Position numbers and translations under genes: made by a program
Shown: piece by piece, positions 27,270 to 37,535 of the stretch
Position numbering within the stretch: the first letter of the stretch is position 1
How the letters are laid out: every line of letters starts with the position of its first letter
NCBI GenBank assembly: GCA_963812945.1
Contig: CAWEXD010000010.1
Coordinates: 62,001 to 126,000 of the forward strand
Length of the DNA stretch: 64,000 bases
Source: DASRDR01 sp963812945 [NCBI: uncultured Candidatus Rokubacteria bacterium]
GTDB taxonomy: Bacteria; Methylomirabilota; Methylomirabilia; Rokubacteriales
Direction of reading: 5' to 3'
The notes under the pieces: generated by a model
Database searches by the model: none
Seen by the model: the letters and a program-made list of their open reading frames with translations, nothing else
What the model was told of the DNA's origin: nothing

Positions 27270-27716
27270 ATGAGCCAGTTCCGACGTATCCTGCACGCGT
27301 CCGACTTCTCCCCGGCCTCGCGCCCCGCGTTTCGCCGTGCGCTCGACCTCGCACGAGCGAACCGGGCCACCCTGACCCTCGTCCACGTCTACTCGACCTT
27401 CATCCCCGTGACGGGCGAGGGGTATGTCGGCGGACAGGTCTACGACAAGATGCTCACCGACATCCGAACAGATGCGCAGCGCCGGCTCGGGCGGCTCGTG
27501 GCCGAGGCTAGGAAGAAGGGGGTCCGGGCCAAGGGTCTCGCGCTCGAGGGAATCCCCCACGACCGCATCGTGCGGGCAGCCCGATCTACGCGGGCGGATC
27601 TCATCGTGCTGGGGACTCACGGCCGCACGGGCCTCAACCGCTTCTTTCTCGGCAGCATCGCCGCGCGTGTCCTGACGCTCGCCCCCTGCCCGGTCCTGAC
27701 CGTCCGGGCGAAGTAG
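27270..27716 (+). CDS. Universal stress protein (UspA family)
   Basis: 148 residues, single domain. MSQFRRILHASDFSPASRPA at the N-terminus and GTHGRTGLNRFFLGSIAARV for the ATP loop. It is very close in pattern to the Usp at 50452 (MKAFRRILHATDFSSASRPA), so the two look like recent paralogues. CAAGGAG lies 8 bases before the ATG at 27270. No sigma-54 site immediately upstream; probably read through from groEL. Confidence 0.93.
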   Translation: MSQFRRILHASDFSPASRPAFRRALDLARANRATLTLVHVYSTFIPVTGEGYVGGQVYDKMLTDIRTDAQRRLGRLVAEARKKGVRAKGLALEGIPHDRIVRAARSTRADLIVLGTHGRTGLNRFFLGSIAARVLTLAPCPVLTVRAK

Positions 27717-27789
27717 CTCGCCGGCGCCGCGATCCGCCCAGACGAGAGCGACCCCTCGCAGAAGCCTGAGTGACGCGGGAGAGAAGACG

Positions 27790-28257
27790 ATGAAGGTCAA
27801 GGATGTGATGACCCGGAACCCGATCACCATCGATCCCGAGGCGCCGCTGGCCACGGCGATGGCCGTCATGAAGAAGGAGGGGATCCGCCACCTGCCGGTG
27901 ATCGACGACGCCGGCCGGCTGTTCGGCATCATCACCGACCGGGATCTCCGGAGCGCCGCTTTCGCGCCAGCGCTGATCGAGCACCTCTCCGTCACCGCCC
28001 AGCGCCGCCAGCGCGGGGTGGCCCAGGCCCTGGAGGAGCTCCGCGTGCGCGATGCCATGACCTGGGACGTCGTGACCACGCATCCCGAGGTCGCCCTCGG
28101 GCATGCGGCGCGCGCGCTGTTCTTCGGACGATTCGGCAGCCTCCCGGTGCTCGACGGCACGAAGCTGGTGGGGGTCCTCACCGAGCGAGACCTGCTGAGA
28201 GCCGTGAGCATCCTGGCGCCAGACCCGCCCGTCGATGTCGAGGGCTTTCTCTGGTAG
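27790..28257 (+). CDS. Two-CBS-domain protein
   Basis: 155 residues: MKVKDVMTRNPITIDPEAPL, then GIITDRDLRSAAF closing CBS1 and GVLTERDLLRAV closing CBS2. It is a paralogue of the CBS proteins at 23771 and 54368, which share the insert between repeats (LIEHLSVTAQ- or VYRQIGTV-like). Probably an adenine-nucleotide sensor. Follows the Usp by 73 bases. Confidence 0.92.
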   Translation: MKVKDVMTRNPITIDPEAPLATAMAVMKKEGIRHLPVIDDAGRLFGIITDRDLRSAAFAPALIEHLSVTAQRRQRGVAQALEELRVRDAMTWDVVTTHPEVALGHAARALFFGRFGSLPVLDGTKLVGVLTERDLLRAVSILAPDPPVDVEGFLW

Positions 28258-28518
28258 CCCTGCCGCGAGCGGACCGAGCGATGACCTCGGTGATGCGCGT
28301 GAACCCCTCACCGCGGGGTGAGCCTGGGACCCGCCCCCGGACGAGGGAACGCCAGAGCCGAGCGCCGCTGGGCCCCGGCCAGCTTCGCCGGCCACTGCCG
28401 GACCCGCCTGAACCGGCCCCGGAGCCTGACCCGCCCCGGCCGCCGGGACCCCCGCCGCCAGAACCTTCCCGCGCGGAACACACCGAGCCGCTCGAGGCGG
28501 AGACACCTGGAGGAGATC

Positions 28519-28605
28519 ATGGAAGCACTGTGGATCGTCGCAGCGCTGGCCGGGTATGTCGTCATCATGCGGTGGATCCTGCCCCGCCTGGGCGTGCCCA
28601 CCTGA
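28519..28605 (+). CDS. 28-residue single-helix membrane peptide
   Basis: A short frame of one hydrophobic helix (IVAALAGYVVIMRWILP) with a short polar tail, preceded by GGAGGAG 5 bases before the ATG. Its size and layout match the 30-residue peptide at 31092 and the 35-residue oxidase subunit at 57746. It lies at the end of a 262-base stretch (28258-28518) that is very Pro/Arg-codon-rich and where I see nothing else. Function unknown. Confidence 0.55.
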   Translation: MEALWIVAALAGYVVIMRWILPRLGVPT

Positions 28606-28706
28606 ATGGCTCCACGGGTCGAGGATCGACCCGGCGCCCGACGCCACGGTTGCCGGCCGGCAGAACAGGACTCCCGGGTCACACGTCACCCGATCGATGA
28701 GGCGAG

Positions 28707-29732
28707 ATGACACGCCGGCCCATGGTGCTCGTGACCGGAGGGAGCGGGGAGATGGCGCACGGCCTGATCCACCGCTTCGCCGAGATCGGGGCCGTCGACG
28801 TGGTGGCGCTCGACGTGCGTCCGCTCGACCCCGAGCTGGCGCGTCGGTGCGCGGTCACCCTCACGGGGGACATCCGCGATCGCCGCCTCCTCGAGCGGCT
28901 CCGTAGCGAGTTCGAGATCCACGCGATCTACCATCTCGCCGCGATCCTCTCCACGCGCGCGGAGTTCGTCCCCGAGACTGCCCACGACGTCAACGTCGGA
29001 GGGACGCTGAACCTGCTGCAGCTGGCCGTCGAGGAGGCGCGCTGGCATGGCCACCGCGTGCGGTTCCTCTTCCCCAGCTCGATCGCGGTCTACGGGCTGC
29101 CGGACGTGGAGGCGAAGCGAAAGGCCGGGCCCGTCGCGGAGGATGCGTGGACGCTGCCGATCACCATGTACGGGTGCAACAAGCTCTACGGCGAGCACCT
29201 GGGCCGCTACTACAGCCGACACTACGGGCAGCTCGCGGCCGAGGAGGAGGCGCGCGGCGTCGACTTCCGGGCGATCCGCTTGCCCGGGCTCATCTCCGCG
29301 TTCACGACGCCCAGCGGGGGGACGAGCGACTACGCGCCCGAGATGCTCCACGCCGCCGCGCAGGGACGCCCGTACGCATGCTTCGTCCGTGAGGACACGC
29401 GGATCCCGTTCATGGCGATGCCCGACGCCGTGGATGCGCTGCTGGCGCTCGCTGACGCGCCGGTTGAGGGCCTGGCCAACCCGGTCTACAACGTCACCGC
29501 CTTCAACCCGAGCGCGGGCGAGCTGGCCGATCTGGTGCGCTCCGCCTTCCCGGCAGCGGCCATCACCTTTGCGCCCGATCGGCGCCGGCAGCGGATCGTC
29601 GACTCCTGGCCGGAGGACGTGGACGACGCCCGGGCGCGACGCGACTGGGGGTTCCGCCCCCGGTACGACCTCGATCGTGCGATGCGCGAATACCTCGTGC
29701 CGAACATCCGGCGACGCTACGGGAGCGCATGA
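28707..29732 (+). CDS. SDR-type L-threonine 3-dehydrogenase
   Basis: 341-residue extended SDR. The NAD motif [17 protein letters not shown], the active-site PSSIAVYG and the catalytic YGCNKLYGE (Tyr-x-x-x-Lys) are visible, and the sequence resembles UDP-sugar epimerase-like threonine dehydrogenases. I prefer this over an epimerase because the next gene, 1 base after the stop, is 2-amino-3-ketobutyrate CoA ligase. It would oxidise threonine to 2-amino-3-ketobutyrate with NAD+. ATG at 28707 assigned from the family N-terminus. No sigma-54 site seen in front of it. Confidence 0.85.
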   Translation: MTRRPMVLVTGGSGEMAHGLIHRFAEIGAVDVVALDVRPLDPELARRCAVTLTGDIRDRRLLERLRSEFEIHAIYHLAAILSTRAEFVPETAHDVNVGGTLNLLQLAVEEARWHGHRVRFLFPSSIAVYGLPDVEAKRKAGPVAEDAWTLPITMYGCNKLYGEHLGRYYSRHYGQLAAEEEARGVDFRAIRLPGLISAFTTPSGGTSDYAPEMLHAAAQGRPYACFVREDTRIPFMAMPDAVDALLALADAPVEGLANPVYNVTAFNPSAGELADLVRSAFPAAAITFAPDRRRQRIVDSWPEDVDDARARRDWGFRPRYDLDRAMREYLVPNIRRRYGSA

Positions 29733-29733
29733 C

Positions 29734-30918
29734 ATGGACGCCGCCACGCGACTGCGGATCCAGGCCGAGCTCGACGAGATCGAGGCCGCGGGGCTGACCA
29801 AGCACGAGCGCGTCATCGAGAGCCCCCAGGGGGCGACGATCAGCGTCGGGGGCCGGACGCTCCTCAATTTCTGCGCGAACAACTACCTCGGCCTTGCCGA
29901 CGATCCCCGCCTCGTCCGCGCCGCCCGGGAAGGCCTGGAACGATGGGGGCTCGGCCTCTCGAGCGTCCGGTTCATCTGCGGCACCCAGGCCATCCACAAG
30001 GAGCTCGAGGCGGCGATCACGCGCTTCCTCGGGACGGAGGACACGATCCTCTACACGTCCTGCTTCGATGCCAACGGCGGCCTGTTCGAGACGCTTCTCG
30101 ACGAGCGGGACGCGGTGATCTCCGACGCCCTGAACCATGCGTCCGTCATCGACGGCATCCGGCTGTCAAAGGCCCAGCGCCACCGGTACGCTCACGGCGA
30201 CATGGGGGACCTCGACCGGCTGCTTCGAGACACCGCCGGAGCGCGGACCCGGCTCATCGCGACCGACGGCGTGTTCTCCATGGACGGCGACGTCGCGCCG
30301 CTGCGCGAGATCTGCGACCTCGCCGACAGGCACCGCGCGCTGGTCATGGTGGACGACAGCCACGCCACCGGATTCTTCGGGCCGACGGGCCGCGGGACGC
30401 CCGAGCACTGGGAGGTGGGCGGCCGGATCGACATCGTCACCTCGACCCTCGGCAAGGCCCTCGGCGGCGCCAGCGGGGGCTTCACGACGGGCCGGCGCGA
30501 GATCGTCGCGCTGCTGCGGCAGCGGTCGCGGCCCTACCTCTTCTCGAACACGCTCGCGCCGGCTGTCGTGTGCGCGTCCCTCACCTGCCTGGAGCTGCTC
30601 TCGCGGAGCACCGAGCGGCGCGACCGGCTCGCCGTCAACACGCGGTGGTTCCGGGAGGCGATGACACACGCGGGCTTCCGGATCCGCCCCGGGGAGCATC
30701 CGATCGTCCCGATCATGCTCGGCGACGCGCGCCTCGCCCGCGCCATGGCGTCCGACCTCTTCGCCGAGGGGATCCACGTCGTGGGCTTCTGGTTCCCGGT
30801 GGTACCGAGAGACCAGGCCCGGATCCGCGTCCAGATCAGCGCGGCGCACTCGCAGGAGCACCTCGAGCGCGCCGTGGCCGCGTTTACCAAGGTAGGCCGG
30901 GTCCACCGAGTGGTCTGA
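29734..30918 (+). CDS. kbl: Glycine C-acetyltransferase (2-amino-3-ketobutyrate CoA ligase)
   Basis: 394-residue PLP enzyme of the alpha-oxoamine synthase family. [38 protein letters not shown] and the PLP-lysine region [15 protein letters not shown] are visible. RFICGTQ is typical of Kbl rather than BioF or HemA. It cleaves 2-amino-3-ketobutyrate with CoA to glycine and acetyl-CoA, completing threonine degradation begun by the preceding enzyme. ATG at 29734. Confidence 0.93.
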   Translation: MDAATRLRIQAELDEIEAAGLTKHERVIESPQGATISVGGRTLLNFCANNYLGLADDPRLVRAAREGLERWGLGLSSVRFICGTQAIHKELEAAITRFLGTEDTILYTSCFDANGGLFETLLDERDAVISDALNHASVIDGIRLSKAQRHRYAHGDMGDLDRLLRDTAGARTRLIATDGVFSMDGDVAPLREICDLADRHRALVMVDDSHATGFFGPTGRGTPEHWEVGGRIDIVTSTLGKALGGASGGFTTGRREIVALLRQRSRPYLFSNTLAPAVVCASLTCLELLSRSTERRDRLAVNTRWFREAMTHAGFRIRPGEHPIVPIMLGDARLARAMASDLFAEGIHVVGFWFPVVPRDQARIRVQISAAHSQEHLERAVAAFTKVGRVHRVV

Positions 30919-30936
30919 GCGGCATGGGACCGGCCC

Positions 30937-30950
30937 GCCCCACCTGAGGC
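30937..30950. promoter_or_regulatory. Putative NtrC-type enhancer palindrome
   Basis: GCCCCACCTGAGGC, with AGGACACC at the same offset as the ACACC element at 15002 and 24724. Centred about 73 bp upstream of the sigma-54 site at 31017. Confidence 0.55.
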
Positions 30951-31016
30951 GACGGCAGGACACCGGGCGGGAGGCGGCTCACGCCGCCTGCCGCCTCCCC
31001 TCCCGGGGTTCCGAGC

Positions 31017-31032
31017 TGGCACTCCCGATGCA
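31017..31032 (+). promoter_or_regulatory. Sigma-54 promoter for membrane peptide/end-repair operon
   Basis: TGGCACTCCCGATGCA; spacing correct, -12 element ATGC instead of TTGC. Predicted leader about 50 bases to the ATG at 31092. Confidence 0.6.
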
Positions 31033-31091
31033 CCCCAGGCCGCCGATAGAGAAGGGACGCCGGCCGGCGGCGCAAACCGAGGAGGACGCAA

Positions 31092-31184
31092 ATGGTCGAA
31101 GCCATTCAGGACCAGTGGGCCATCGTGGCCGCCGTCGTCGTGCTCGTCGTCGCCGCGATCGTCTGGGTCTATGCCAGGCGGTAG
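31092..31184 (+). CDS. 30-residue single-helix membrane peptide
   Basis: Starts MVEAIQDQWAIVAAVVVL and ends AAIVWVYARR: one hydrophobic helix with a basic C-terminus. GAGGAGG lies 6 bases before the ATG and a sigma-54 site and palindrome lie upstream, so it is very likely made. It overlaps the next gene by 14 bases. It may have an accessory membrane role; no family recognised. Confidence 0.65.
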   Translation: MVEAIQDQWAIVAAVVVLVVAAIVWVYARR

Positions 31185-31725
31185 GACGCGGCGCCCCGGC
31201 AGGCCGCGGCCGGCGACGCGGCTCGGGCGGGCAGCCCGCGGGCGCTTCGTCGTGCACGAGCACAAGGCCTCCCGCCTCCACTACGACTTCCGGCTCGAGC
31301 TCGCCGGCGTCCTCAAGTCGTGGGCCATCCCCAAGGGCCCATCCCTGAACCCCGCCGATCGGCGGCTCGCGGTGATGGTGCCCGACCATCCCGTCGGCTA
31401 CATCGGCTTCCAGGGCATCATCCCGGCCGGACAGTACGGCGCCGGCCCGGTGGTGGTCTGGGATCGCGGCACCTACAGGGTCGAGGACGGTGTGAGTCCG
31501 CGGGGTCAGCTCCGGGCCGGCAAGCTCGCCTTCGTGCTGAAAGGCAGGAAGCTGAAGGGGCGCTTCGCGCTGGCCCGCCTTCGGAGCGGCAAGACCGGCA
31601 AGGAATGGCTCCTCATGAAGAAGACCGACGCCGACGCGGACCGATCGTGGAAGCTCCGCACCGAGCTGACGCGCGCCCGGCTCGCGCGCCTCGCGCAGCG
31701 GACACCTCCCTGCAAGACCGCGTGA
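31171..31725 (+). CDS. Stand-alone LigD 3'-phosphoesterase (PE) domain protein
   Basis: 184 residues. The PE domain of bacterial NHEJ ligase LigD is complete: FVVHEHKASRLHYDFRLEL carries the catalytic His/His/Asp set, VPDHPVGYIGFQG and GQYGAGPVVVWD follow, and it ends with GKEWLLMKKTD. These enzymes trim 3'-ribonucleotide or 3'-phosphate ends at DNA breaks using Mn2+. No ligase or polymerase domain is attached and no Ku is in the window. ATG 31171 lies inside the end of the peptide gene; the next gene overlaps by GTGA. Confidence 0.9.
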   Translation: MPGGRTRRPGRPRPATRLGRAARGRFVVHEHKASRLHYDFRLELAGVLKSWAIPKGPSLNPADRRLAVMVPDHPVGYIGFQGIIPAGQYGAGPVVVWDRGTYRVEDGVSPRGQLRAGKLAFVLKGRKLKGRFALARLRSGKTGKEWLLMKKTDADADRSWKLRTELTRARLARLAQRTPPCKTA

Positions 31726-32675
31726 ACAGCTCGGCCGTCGGAGCGGCACTCGACCGGACGCCGGACTCCCTCAGCGTGAACCAGCAGGTCGCCGACAAGC
31801 TTCGACAGGCCGCTGATCTCCTCGCGCAGCAGGGGGCCAATCCGTTCCGCGTCTCCGCCTACCGGCGGGCGGCCGACGCCATCACAGGCCAGAGCTGGGA
31901 TCTCCGTGACATCCTTGAGCGGGAGGGGCCGGCCGGACTGGTCGCGCTCCCTTGCATCGGGCGGGGCATCGCGGCGGCGATCGTCGAGATGGTCCGGACC
32001 GGCCGCTGGAGCCAACTGGATCGGCTCCGGGGCGCCCTCGATCCGGTCCGCGTCTTTCGGACGGTCCCCGGCATCGGGCCCGCACTCGCCCAGCGCGTGC
32101 ACGATACCCTCGGCGTCGACACCCTCGAGGCTCTCGAGATCGCGGCGCACGACGGGCGTCTCGACGCGGTGCCCGGTATCGGCGCCCGCCGCGCCGCCAT
32201 GATCCGAGGGGCGCTGCAGAACCTGCTGGGCTCGACCCCGGCGAGCCGCCGGCTGCCGGGCGGCCCCTCGGTCGCAACGCTGCTCGACGTCGATCGTGAG
32301 TATCGGGAGAAGGCGGCGGCAGGAGCGCTGCGGACGATCGCGCCCCGGCGCTTCAACCCCGAGGGAAAGTCTTGGCTCCCCGTGCTCCATGCACGTCGTG
32401 GCCGGTGGCACTTCACCGCGCTCTACTCGAACACCGCGCGTGCCCATGACCTGGGGCGAACCGAGGACTGGGTGGTGGTCTACTTCTACGACGACGATCA
32501 CCAGGAGGGACAGCACACGATCGTCACGGAGACGCAGGGTCCTCTCACAGGCCAGCGCGTCGTGCGGGGTCGCGAGGCGGAGTGCCAGACGCGCGCTGCC
32601 CGGCCCGGCGAATCACGGGTCGACCATGTCGATGTCGGCCGGGCACGGCCGGTAGCGCGAGTCGCACAGCCGTGA
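31722..32675 (+). CDS. Helix-hairpin-helix protein related to PolX N-terminal domain
   Basis: 317 residues. It begins with a PolX-type 8-kDa domain (NQQVADKLRQAADLLAQQG, NPFRVSAYRRAADAI) and has several HhH motifs (LPCIGRGIAAAIVEM, VPGIGPALAQRVHD, VPGIGARRAAMIRG). After about residue 200 a Trp/Tyr-rich domain (RGRWHFTALYSNTARAHDLG, EDWVVVYFYDDD) replaces the PolX palm; I see no nucleotidyltransferase acid triad. It probably binds DNA ends or gaps rather than synthesising DNA. GTG start overlapping the PE stop (GTGA). Likely partner of the LigD-PE protein. Confidence 0.82.
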   Translation: MNSSAVGAALDRTPDSLSVNQQVADKLRQAADLLAQQGANPFRVSAYRRAADAITGQSWDLRDILEREGPAGLVALPCIGRGIAAAIVEMVRTGRWSQLDRLRGALDPVRVFRTVPGIGPALAQRVHDTLGVDTLEALEIAAHDGRLDAVPGIGARRAAMIRGALQNLLGSTPASRRLPGGPSVATLLDVDREYREKAAAGALRTIAPRRFNPEGKSWLPVLHARRGRWHFTALYSNTARAHDLGRTEDWVVVYFYDDDHQEGQHTIVTETQGPLTGQRVVRGREAECQTRAARPGESRVDHVDVGRARPVARVAQP

Positions 32676-33346
32676 GCGGGCGTCCTGCCCGGCCCGGTCC
32701 GGCAACCCCGGAGCCCACACCAGCCCCCCGGCGGGAGCCACCCGATCACGTCTCCGATCGGCCGCACGAGCCGACCTCTGGCCCGAAGGCGCCAGCGGCC
32801 GGGGCGGTGAGCCTGTGGCTGGACACCTACGAGGACATCTTCTCGGACTTCGATCCCCACCCCTTCGGGCAGCGCGCGCTGTCCGAGGACTTCCTGGTCG
32901 AGGCCAAGCGCGCGGTGCGGGATCGTCGCGACGAGGTGCCGGAGCTGCGATTGCTGGTCCCCACGCGCATTCGCAACCTCGACGACGAGACCACCATCCG
33001 GAAGCGCCTCCGCGATCACTTCCGGCGACACGCGGACCGGCTCGCCAGGGAGCGCCGGCGAGCGATCTGGGTGAGTGTCGCCATCGCGGCGGCGGGGTTC
33101 GCCGTCATGACCGCGTCGGCGCTGCTCCGACGGCAGCCGGAGACCGTCACCCGCACCGTCCTCCACGTGCTCCTGGAGCCGGCCGGATGGTTCGCGGTGT
33201 GGTTCGGCCTCGATCAGCTGTTCTACGGCACCCGGGAGCTGGCCCGCGAGTACGCCTTCTACCGGAAGATGGCGCGGGCCGACGTGGTCTTCACGGCCTA
33301 CGCCGACGAAGAGCCGATCAGGACCTCCGGGTCCGAGCGCGCCTGA
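32672..33346 (+). CDS. Two-helix membrane protein of unknown function
   Basis: 224 residues from GTG 32672, which overlaps the previous stop; GTG starts at 32738 or 32808 are possible, and homology-like sequence begins at SLWLDTYEDIFSDFDPHPFG. It has a long charged N-terminal domain, two membrane helices (IWVSVAIAAAGFAVMTASAL and LLEPAGWFAVWFGLDQLFYG), then a cytoplasmic tail. Last gene of the end-repair operon. No family name recognised. Confidence 0.72.
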   Translation: MSGRPARPGPATPEPTPAPRREPPDHVSDRPHEPTSGPKAPAAGAVSLWLDTYEDIFSDFDPHPFGQRALSEDFLVEAKRAVRDRRDEVPELRLLVPTRIRNLDDETTIRKRLRDHFRRHADRLARERRRAIWVSVAIAAAGFAVMTASALLRRQPETVTRTVLHVLLEPAGWFAVWFGLDQLFYGTRELAREYAFYRKMARADVVFTAYADEEPIRTSGSERA

Positions 33347-33384
33347 GCCCGGCTGGGGTGCGCGCGCCTCGACGGGGCAGCGAC

Positions 33385-33398
33385 GCCCCATGCCGGCT
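33385..33398. promoter_or_regulatory. Weak enhancer-like palindrome
   Basis: GCCCCATGCCGGCT: left half matches the shared palindrome, right half is poor. An overlapping inverted repeat GGGGCAGCGACGCCCC spans 33374-33389. Centred about 50-60 bp upstream of the sigma-54 site at 33442. Confidence 0.35.
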
Positions 33399-33441
33399 GC
33401 GGGCTGGCGTGCCGATTGCTCTGCGAGCATCGTGTTTCCAG

Positions 33442-33457
33442 TGGCATCGCGGTTGCA
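33442..33457 (+). promoter_or_regulatory. Sigma-54 promoter for Usp-ppsA-gap-trx operon
   Basis: TGGCATCGCGGTTGCA, correct spacing. Predicted leader about 20 bases to the ATG at 33487. Confidence 0.82.
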
Positions 33458-33486
33458 GCCGACCGTCGGGGGGGGGCTGACCCACG

Positions 33487-33993
33487 ATGAAGATCGTCCA
33501 TCCGACCGACTTCTCTCCGTGCGCCGAGGATGCCCGGGCGCTCGCGGTGCGGCTCGCCCGCGCGCTGGGTGCGGAGCTGATCCTGCTCCACGTCGCCGTC
33601 GAAACGCCGCTGTTCCGCGAAGGCCTGATGGGTGCGCGCGAGCTGGAGCGCTGGTTCGAGGAGCAGCGAGCATGGGCCAGGCAGGCGCTGGAAGAGCGCG
33701 CGGCCGACTGTCGGGGGCAAGGCGTTCCCACGCTCGCTCGCGTCGTCCCGGGCGCTCCCCATCAGGTGATCGTGGACACCGCCAAGCGGGAGGGCACCGA
33801 CTTCATCGTGATGGGCACACACGGTCGCGGCGCTCTCGAGCGCTTCTTCATCGGAAGCGTGGCGGACCGGGTCATCCGGGCCGCGCCGTGCGCGGTGGTC
33901 ACGACGCGCGAAACCGGAAGAACCACCGAGGGGGCCTCGCCCGCAGCGCCGGCTGCACCGGGGAACCCCGGCTCGCAGAGCGGGGCAGCGTGA
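33487..33993 (+). CDS. Universal stress protein (UspA family)
   Basis: 168 residues. MKIVHPTDFSPCAEDARALAV opens the Usp fold and GTHGRGALERFFIGSVADRV is the ATP loop. After residue 145 comes a low-complexity Ala/Pro/Gly tail. First gene of an operon with three central-carbon or redox genes. The start ATG is fixed by the nearby sigma-54 site. Confidence 0.93.
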   Translation: MKIVHPTDFSPCAEDARALAVRLARALGAELILLHVAVETPLFREGLMGARELERWFEEQRAWARQALEERAADCRGQGVPTLARVVPGAPHQVIVDTAKREGTDFIVMGTHGRGALERFFIGSVADRVIRAAPCAVVTTRETGRTTEGASPAAPAAPGNPGSQSGAA

Positions 33994-34030
33994 CGTCGAC
34001 GGGCTCGAGCCGCGTCGGGGGGACTGCGTA

Positions 34031-36496
34031 GTGACCGGATACATCGCGTGGTTCAGGGATATCCGCCTCGAGGATCTTCCGCGCGTCGGTGGCAAGAACG
34101 CCTCGCTCGGCGAGCTCTATGGGGAGCTGACGACGGCCGGCGTGCGGGTGCCGAACGGCTTCGCGGTTACCGGCGAGGCGTACGCCGCGCTCCTCGATGA
34201 AACCGGCCTACGGCCCCGCGTGGCAGCGATCCTGGAGGGCGTCTCGGGCGAGGACGTGGCCGTGCTGGCCAGAGCCGCGGCCGCGGTCCGCGGGCTCATC
34301 CTGGAGGCACCCTGGCCGGCCGGCCTCGACCGGGAGATCCGTGAGGCCTACGACGCCCTCGCACAGGAAGGCGGGCCGGATCCGAGCGTCGCCGTCCGCT
34401 CGAGCGCGACCGCCGAGGATCTGCCGGATGCGAGCTTCGCCGGGCAGCAGGAGACGTACCTCGGGGTGCGGGGTGCCGACGCGGTCGTCGCCGCGTGCCG
34501 GCGCTGCTTCGCCTCGCTCTTCACCGACCGGGCCATCGTCTACCGGAACCAGCACGGGTTCGACCACCTGGCGGTCCGCCTCTCCATCGGCGTCCAGCAC
34601 ATGGTCCGCGCCGATCTGGGAGCGGCCGGGGTCATGTTCACCCTCGATCCGGAGAGCGGTTCCCGGGACGTGGTGGTGATCAACAGCGCCTACGGCCTCG
34701 GGGAAGCCGTCGTCCAGGGACAGCTCGACCCCGATGAGTTCTGGGTCTTCAAGCCGACGCTCCGCGCGGGCCAGCAGGCGATTCTCAAGCGCACCCTCGG
34801 CCGGAAGGACTGGAAGCTCGGGCTCGGCGCCGACGGCACGCCGGCACGGGTCGAGGTCCCCGCCGAGGCGAGACCACGCCTCAGCCTGGCGGACACCGAG
34901 GTGCTCGAGCTGTCGCGTCTCGGGATCGCGATCGAGACCCACTACTCGGCGAAGGCCGGTCGGCCGACGCCGATGGACATCGAGTGGGCGCGCGACGGCG
35001 CGGACGGGCGCCTCTACATTCTCCAGGCGCGCCCCGAGACGGTGCACGGGGCCGAGCGCCGGCCGCTGATCCAGGTGTTCACGCTCGGAGCGACCGCCGG
35101 GTTCGAGCGGCTGGTCTCCGGCAAGGCGATCGGTCAGCGGATCGGGGTCGGCCGCGCGCGGCGCCTCCAGGGCCCCCGGGATCTCGCCCGGCTGGCCCCC
35201 GGCGAGGTGCTCGTGGCGCCCATGACCGATCCCGACTGGGAGCCCGTCATGAAGCAGGCGGCGGCGATCGTCACCGATCGCGGCGGCCGGACCTGCCACG
35301 CCGCCATCGTGAGCCGGGAGCTCGGCGTCCCGTGCGTCGTCGGCACCGAGCGGGGCACCGAGCTCATCCCGGAGGGCGAGACCGTCACCGTGAGCTGCGC
35401 CGAGGGCGAGCTCGCGTCCGTCTACCGGGGGGCCGTGCCCTTCGAGCGGCGGACCGTCGATCTCACGAGCCTGCCCTCCCGGGCCACGAAGGTCATGCTG
35501 AACGTCGGGAATCCGAGCGAGGCGTTCCGCCTCGGCGTCCTGCCGACCGACGGCGTCGGCCTGGCCCGGATCGAGTTCATCATCGCGAGCGTGGTCCGGG
35601 TGCATCCGCTCGCGCTCCTTCACCCGGAGCGCGTCTCCGATCCGGCGGCGCGCGCCACGATCGACGCGCTCACGCGCGGGTACGCGGATCCCGCGGATTA
35701 CTTCGTGGACCGCCTGGCCGAAGGGGTGGGCGTCATCGCCGCCGCCTTCTACCCGCGGGACGTGATCGTCCGCCTCTCCGACTTCAAGTCGAACGAGTAT
35801 GCGGGGCTGGTCGGCGGCAGGGCCTTCGAGCCCGCGGAGGCGAACCCCATGCTCGGCTTCCGGGGCGCCTACCGCTACGCGCATCCGCACTACCGGGAGG
35901 GCTTCGCCCTCGAGTGCCGGGCGATGCGGCGCGTGCGGGACGAGATGGGGCTGACCAACGTCAAGCTCATGATCCCGTTCTGCCGGACTCCCGAGGAAGG
36001 GGAGCGCGTCGTGGCGTTGATGGGAGAGCACGGGCTCCGGCGAGGCGAGCGGGGTCTCGAGGTCTACGTGATGTGCGAGATCCCCTCGAACGTCCTCCAG
36101 GCCCGCGACTTCGCCCGGATCTTCGACGGCTTCTCGATCGGGTCCAACGACCTCACGCAGCTGGTCCTGGGCGTCGACCGGGACTCGGCGCTCGTCGCGC
36201 CGATCTTCGACGAGCGGAACCCCGCGGTGCTGACGATGGTCGCCTCCGTGATCGAAGCGGCCCGATCGGCCGGCCGGAAGATCGGCATCTGCGGCCAGGC
36301 CCCGAGCGACTATCCGGAGTTCACCCGCTTCCTGGTCGAGCGGGGCATCACCAGCATTTCCCTGAACCCGGACGCCCTGATCGCCGGGCTGGAGGCCATC
36401 GCCGCGGCGGAGAACGCGGCGACCAGCCCAGCCCCGCTGATCGCGGCGCCCCTGACCGTGCCGGAGGCGACCGCGGGGACGCGCCGCCCGGCGTGA
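34031..36496 (+). CDS. ppsA: Phosphoenolpyruvate synthase (pyruvate, water dikinase)
   Basis: 821 residues. N-terminal ATP-grasp domain (GGKNASLGELYGEL, VAVRSSATAEDLPDASFAGQQETYLG), central phosphohistidine domain with the catalytic His in GGRTCHAAIVSRELGVPCVVG, and C-terminal PEP/pyruvate TIM barrel (SDFKSNEYAGLVGG, GSNDLTQLVLGVDRD, GICGQAPSD). It interconverts pyruvate plus ATP and PEP. The start is GTG 34031. Located between Usp and GAPDH, suggesting control of the pyruvate/PEP step under stress. Confidence 0.95.
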   Translation: MTGYIAWFRDIRLEDLPRVGGKNASLGELYGELTTAGVRVPNGFAVTGEAYAALLDETGLRPRVAAILEGVSGEDVAVLARAAAAVRGLILEAPWPAGLDREIREAYDALAQEGGPDPSVAVRSSATAEDLPDASFAGQQETYLGVRGADAVVAACRRCFASLFTDRAIVYRNQHGFDHLAVRLSIGVQHMVRADLGAAGVMFTLDPESGSRDVVVINSAYGLGEAVVQGQLDPDEFWVFKPTLRAGQQAILKRTLGRKDWKLGLGADGTPARVEVPAEARPRLSLADTEVLELSRLGIAIETHYSAKAGRPTPMDIEWARDGADGRLYILQARPETVHGAERRPLIQVFTLGATAGFERLVSGKAIGQRIGVGRARRLQGPRDLARLAPGEVLVAPMTDPDWEPVMKQAAAIVTDRGGRTCHAAIVSRELGVPCVVGTERGTELIPEGETVTVSCAEGELASVYRGAVPFERRTVDLTSLPSRATKVMLNVGNPSEAFRLGVLPTDGVGLARIEFIIASVVRVHPLALLHPERVSDPAARATIDALTRGYADPADYFVDRLAEGVGVIAAAFYPRDVIVRLSDFKSNEYAGLVGGRAFEPAEANPMLGFRGAYRYAHPHYREGFALECRAMRRVRDEMGLTNVKLMIPFCRTPEEGERVVALMGEHGLRRGERGLEVYVMCEIPSNVLQARDFARIFDGFSIGSNDLTQLVLGVDRDSALVAPIFDERNPAVLTMVASVIEAARSAGRKIGICGQAPSDYPEFTRFLVERGITSISLNPDALIAGLEAIAAAENAATSPAPLIAAPLTVPEATAGTRRPA

Positions 36497-37513
<1,017 letters not shown>

Positions 37514-37535
37514 CCCGGCAGAGGGACTTGGTGGC

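Noticed and set aside
28258-28518. Pro/Arg-rich frames in the gap before the 28-residue peptide
   Set aside because: Low-complexity GC-driven translations in several frames with no ribosome site except that of the small peptide.
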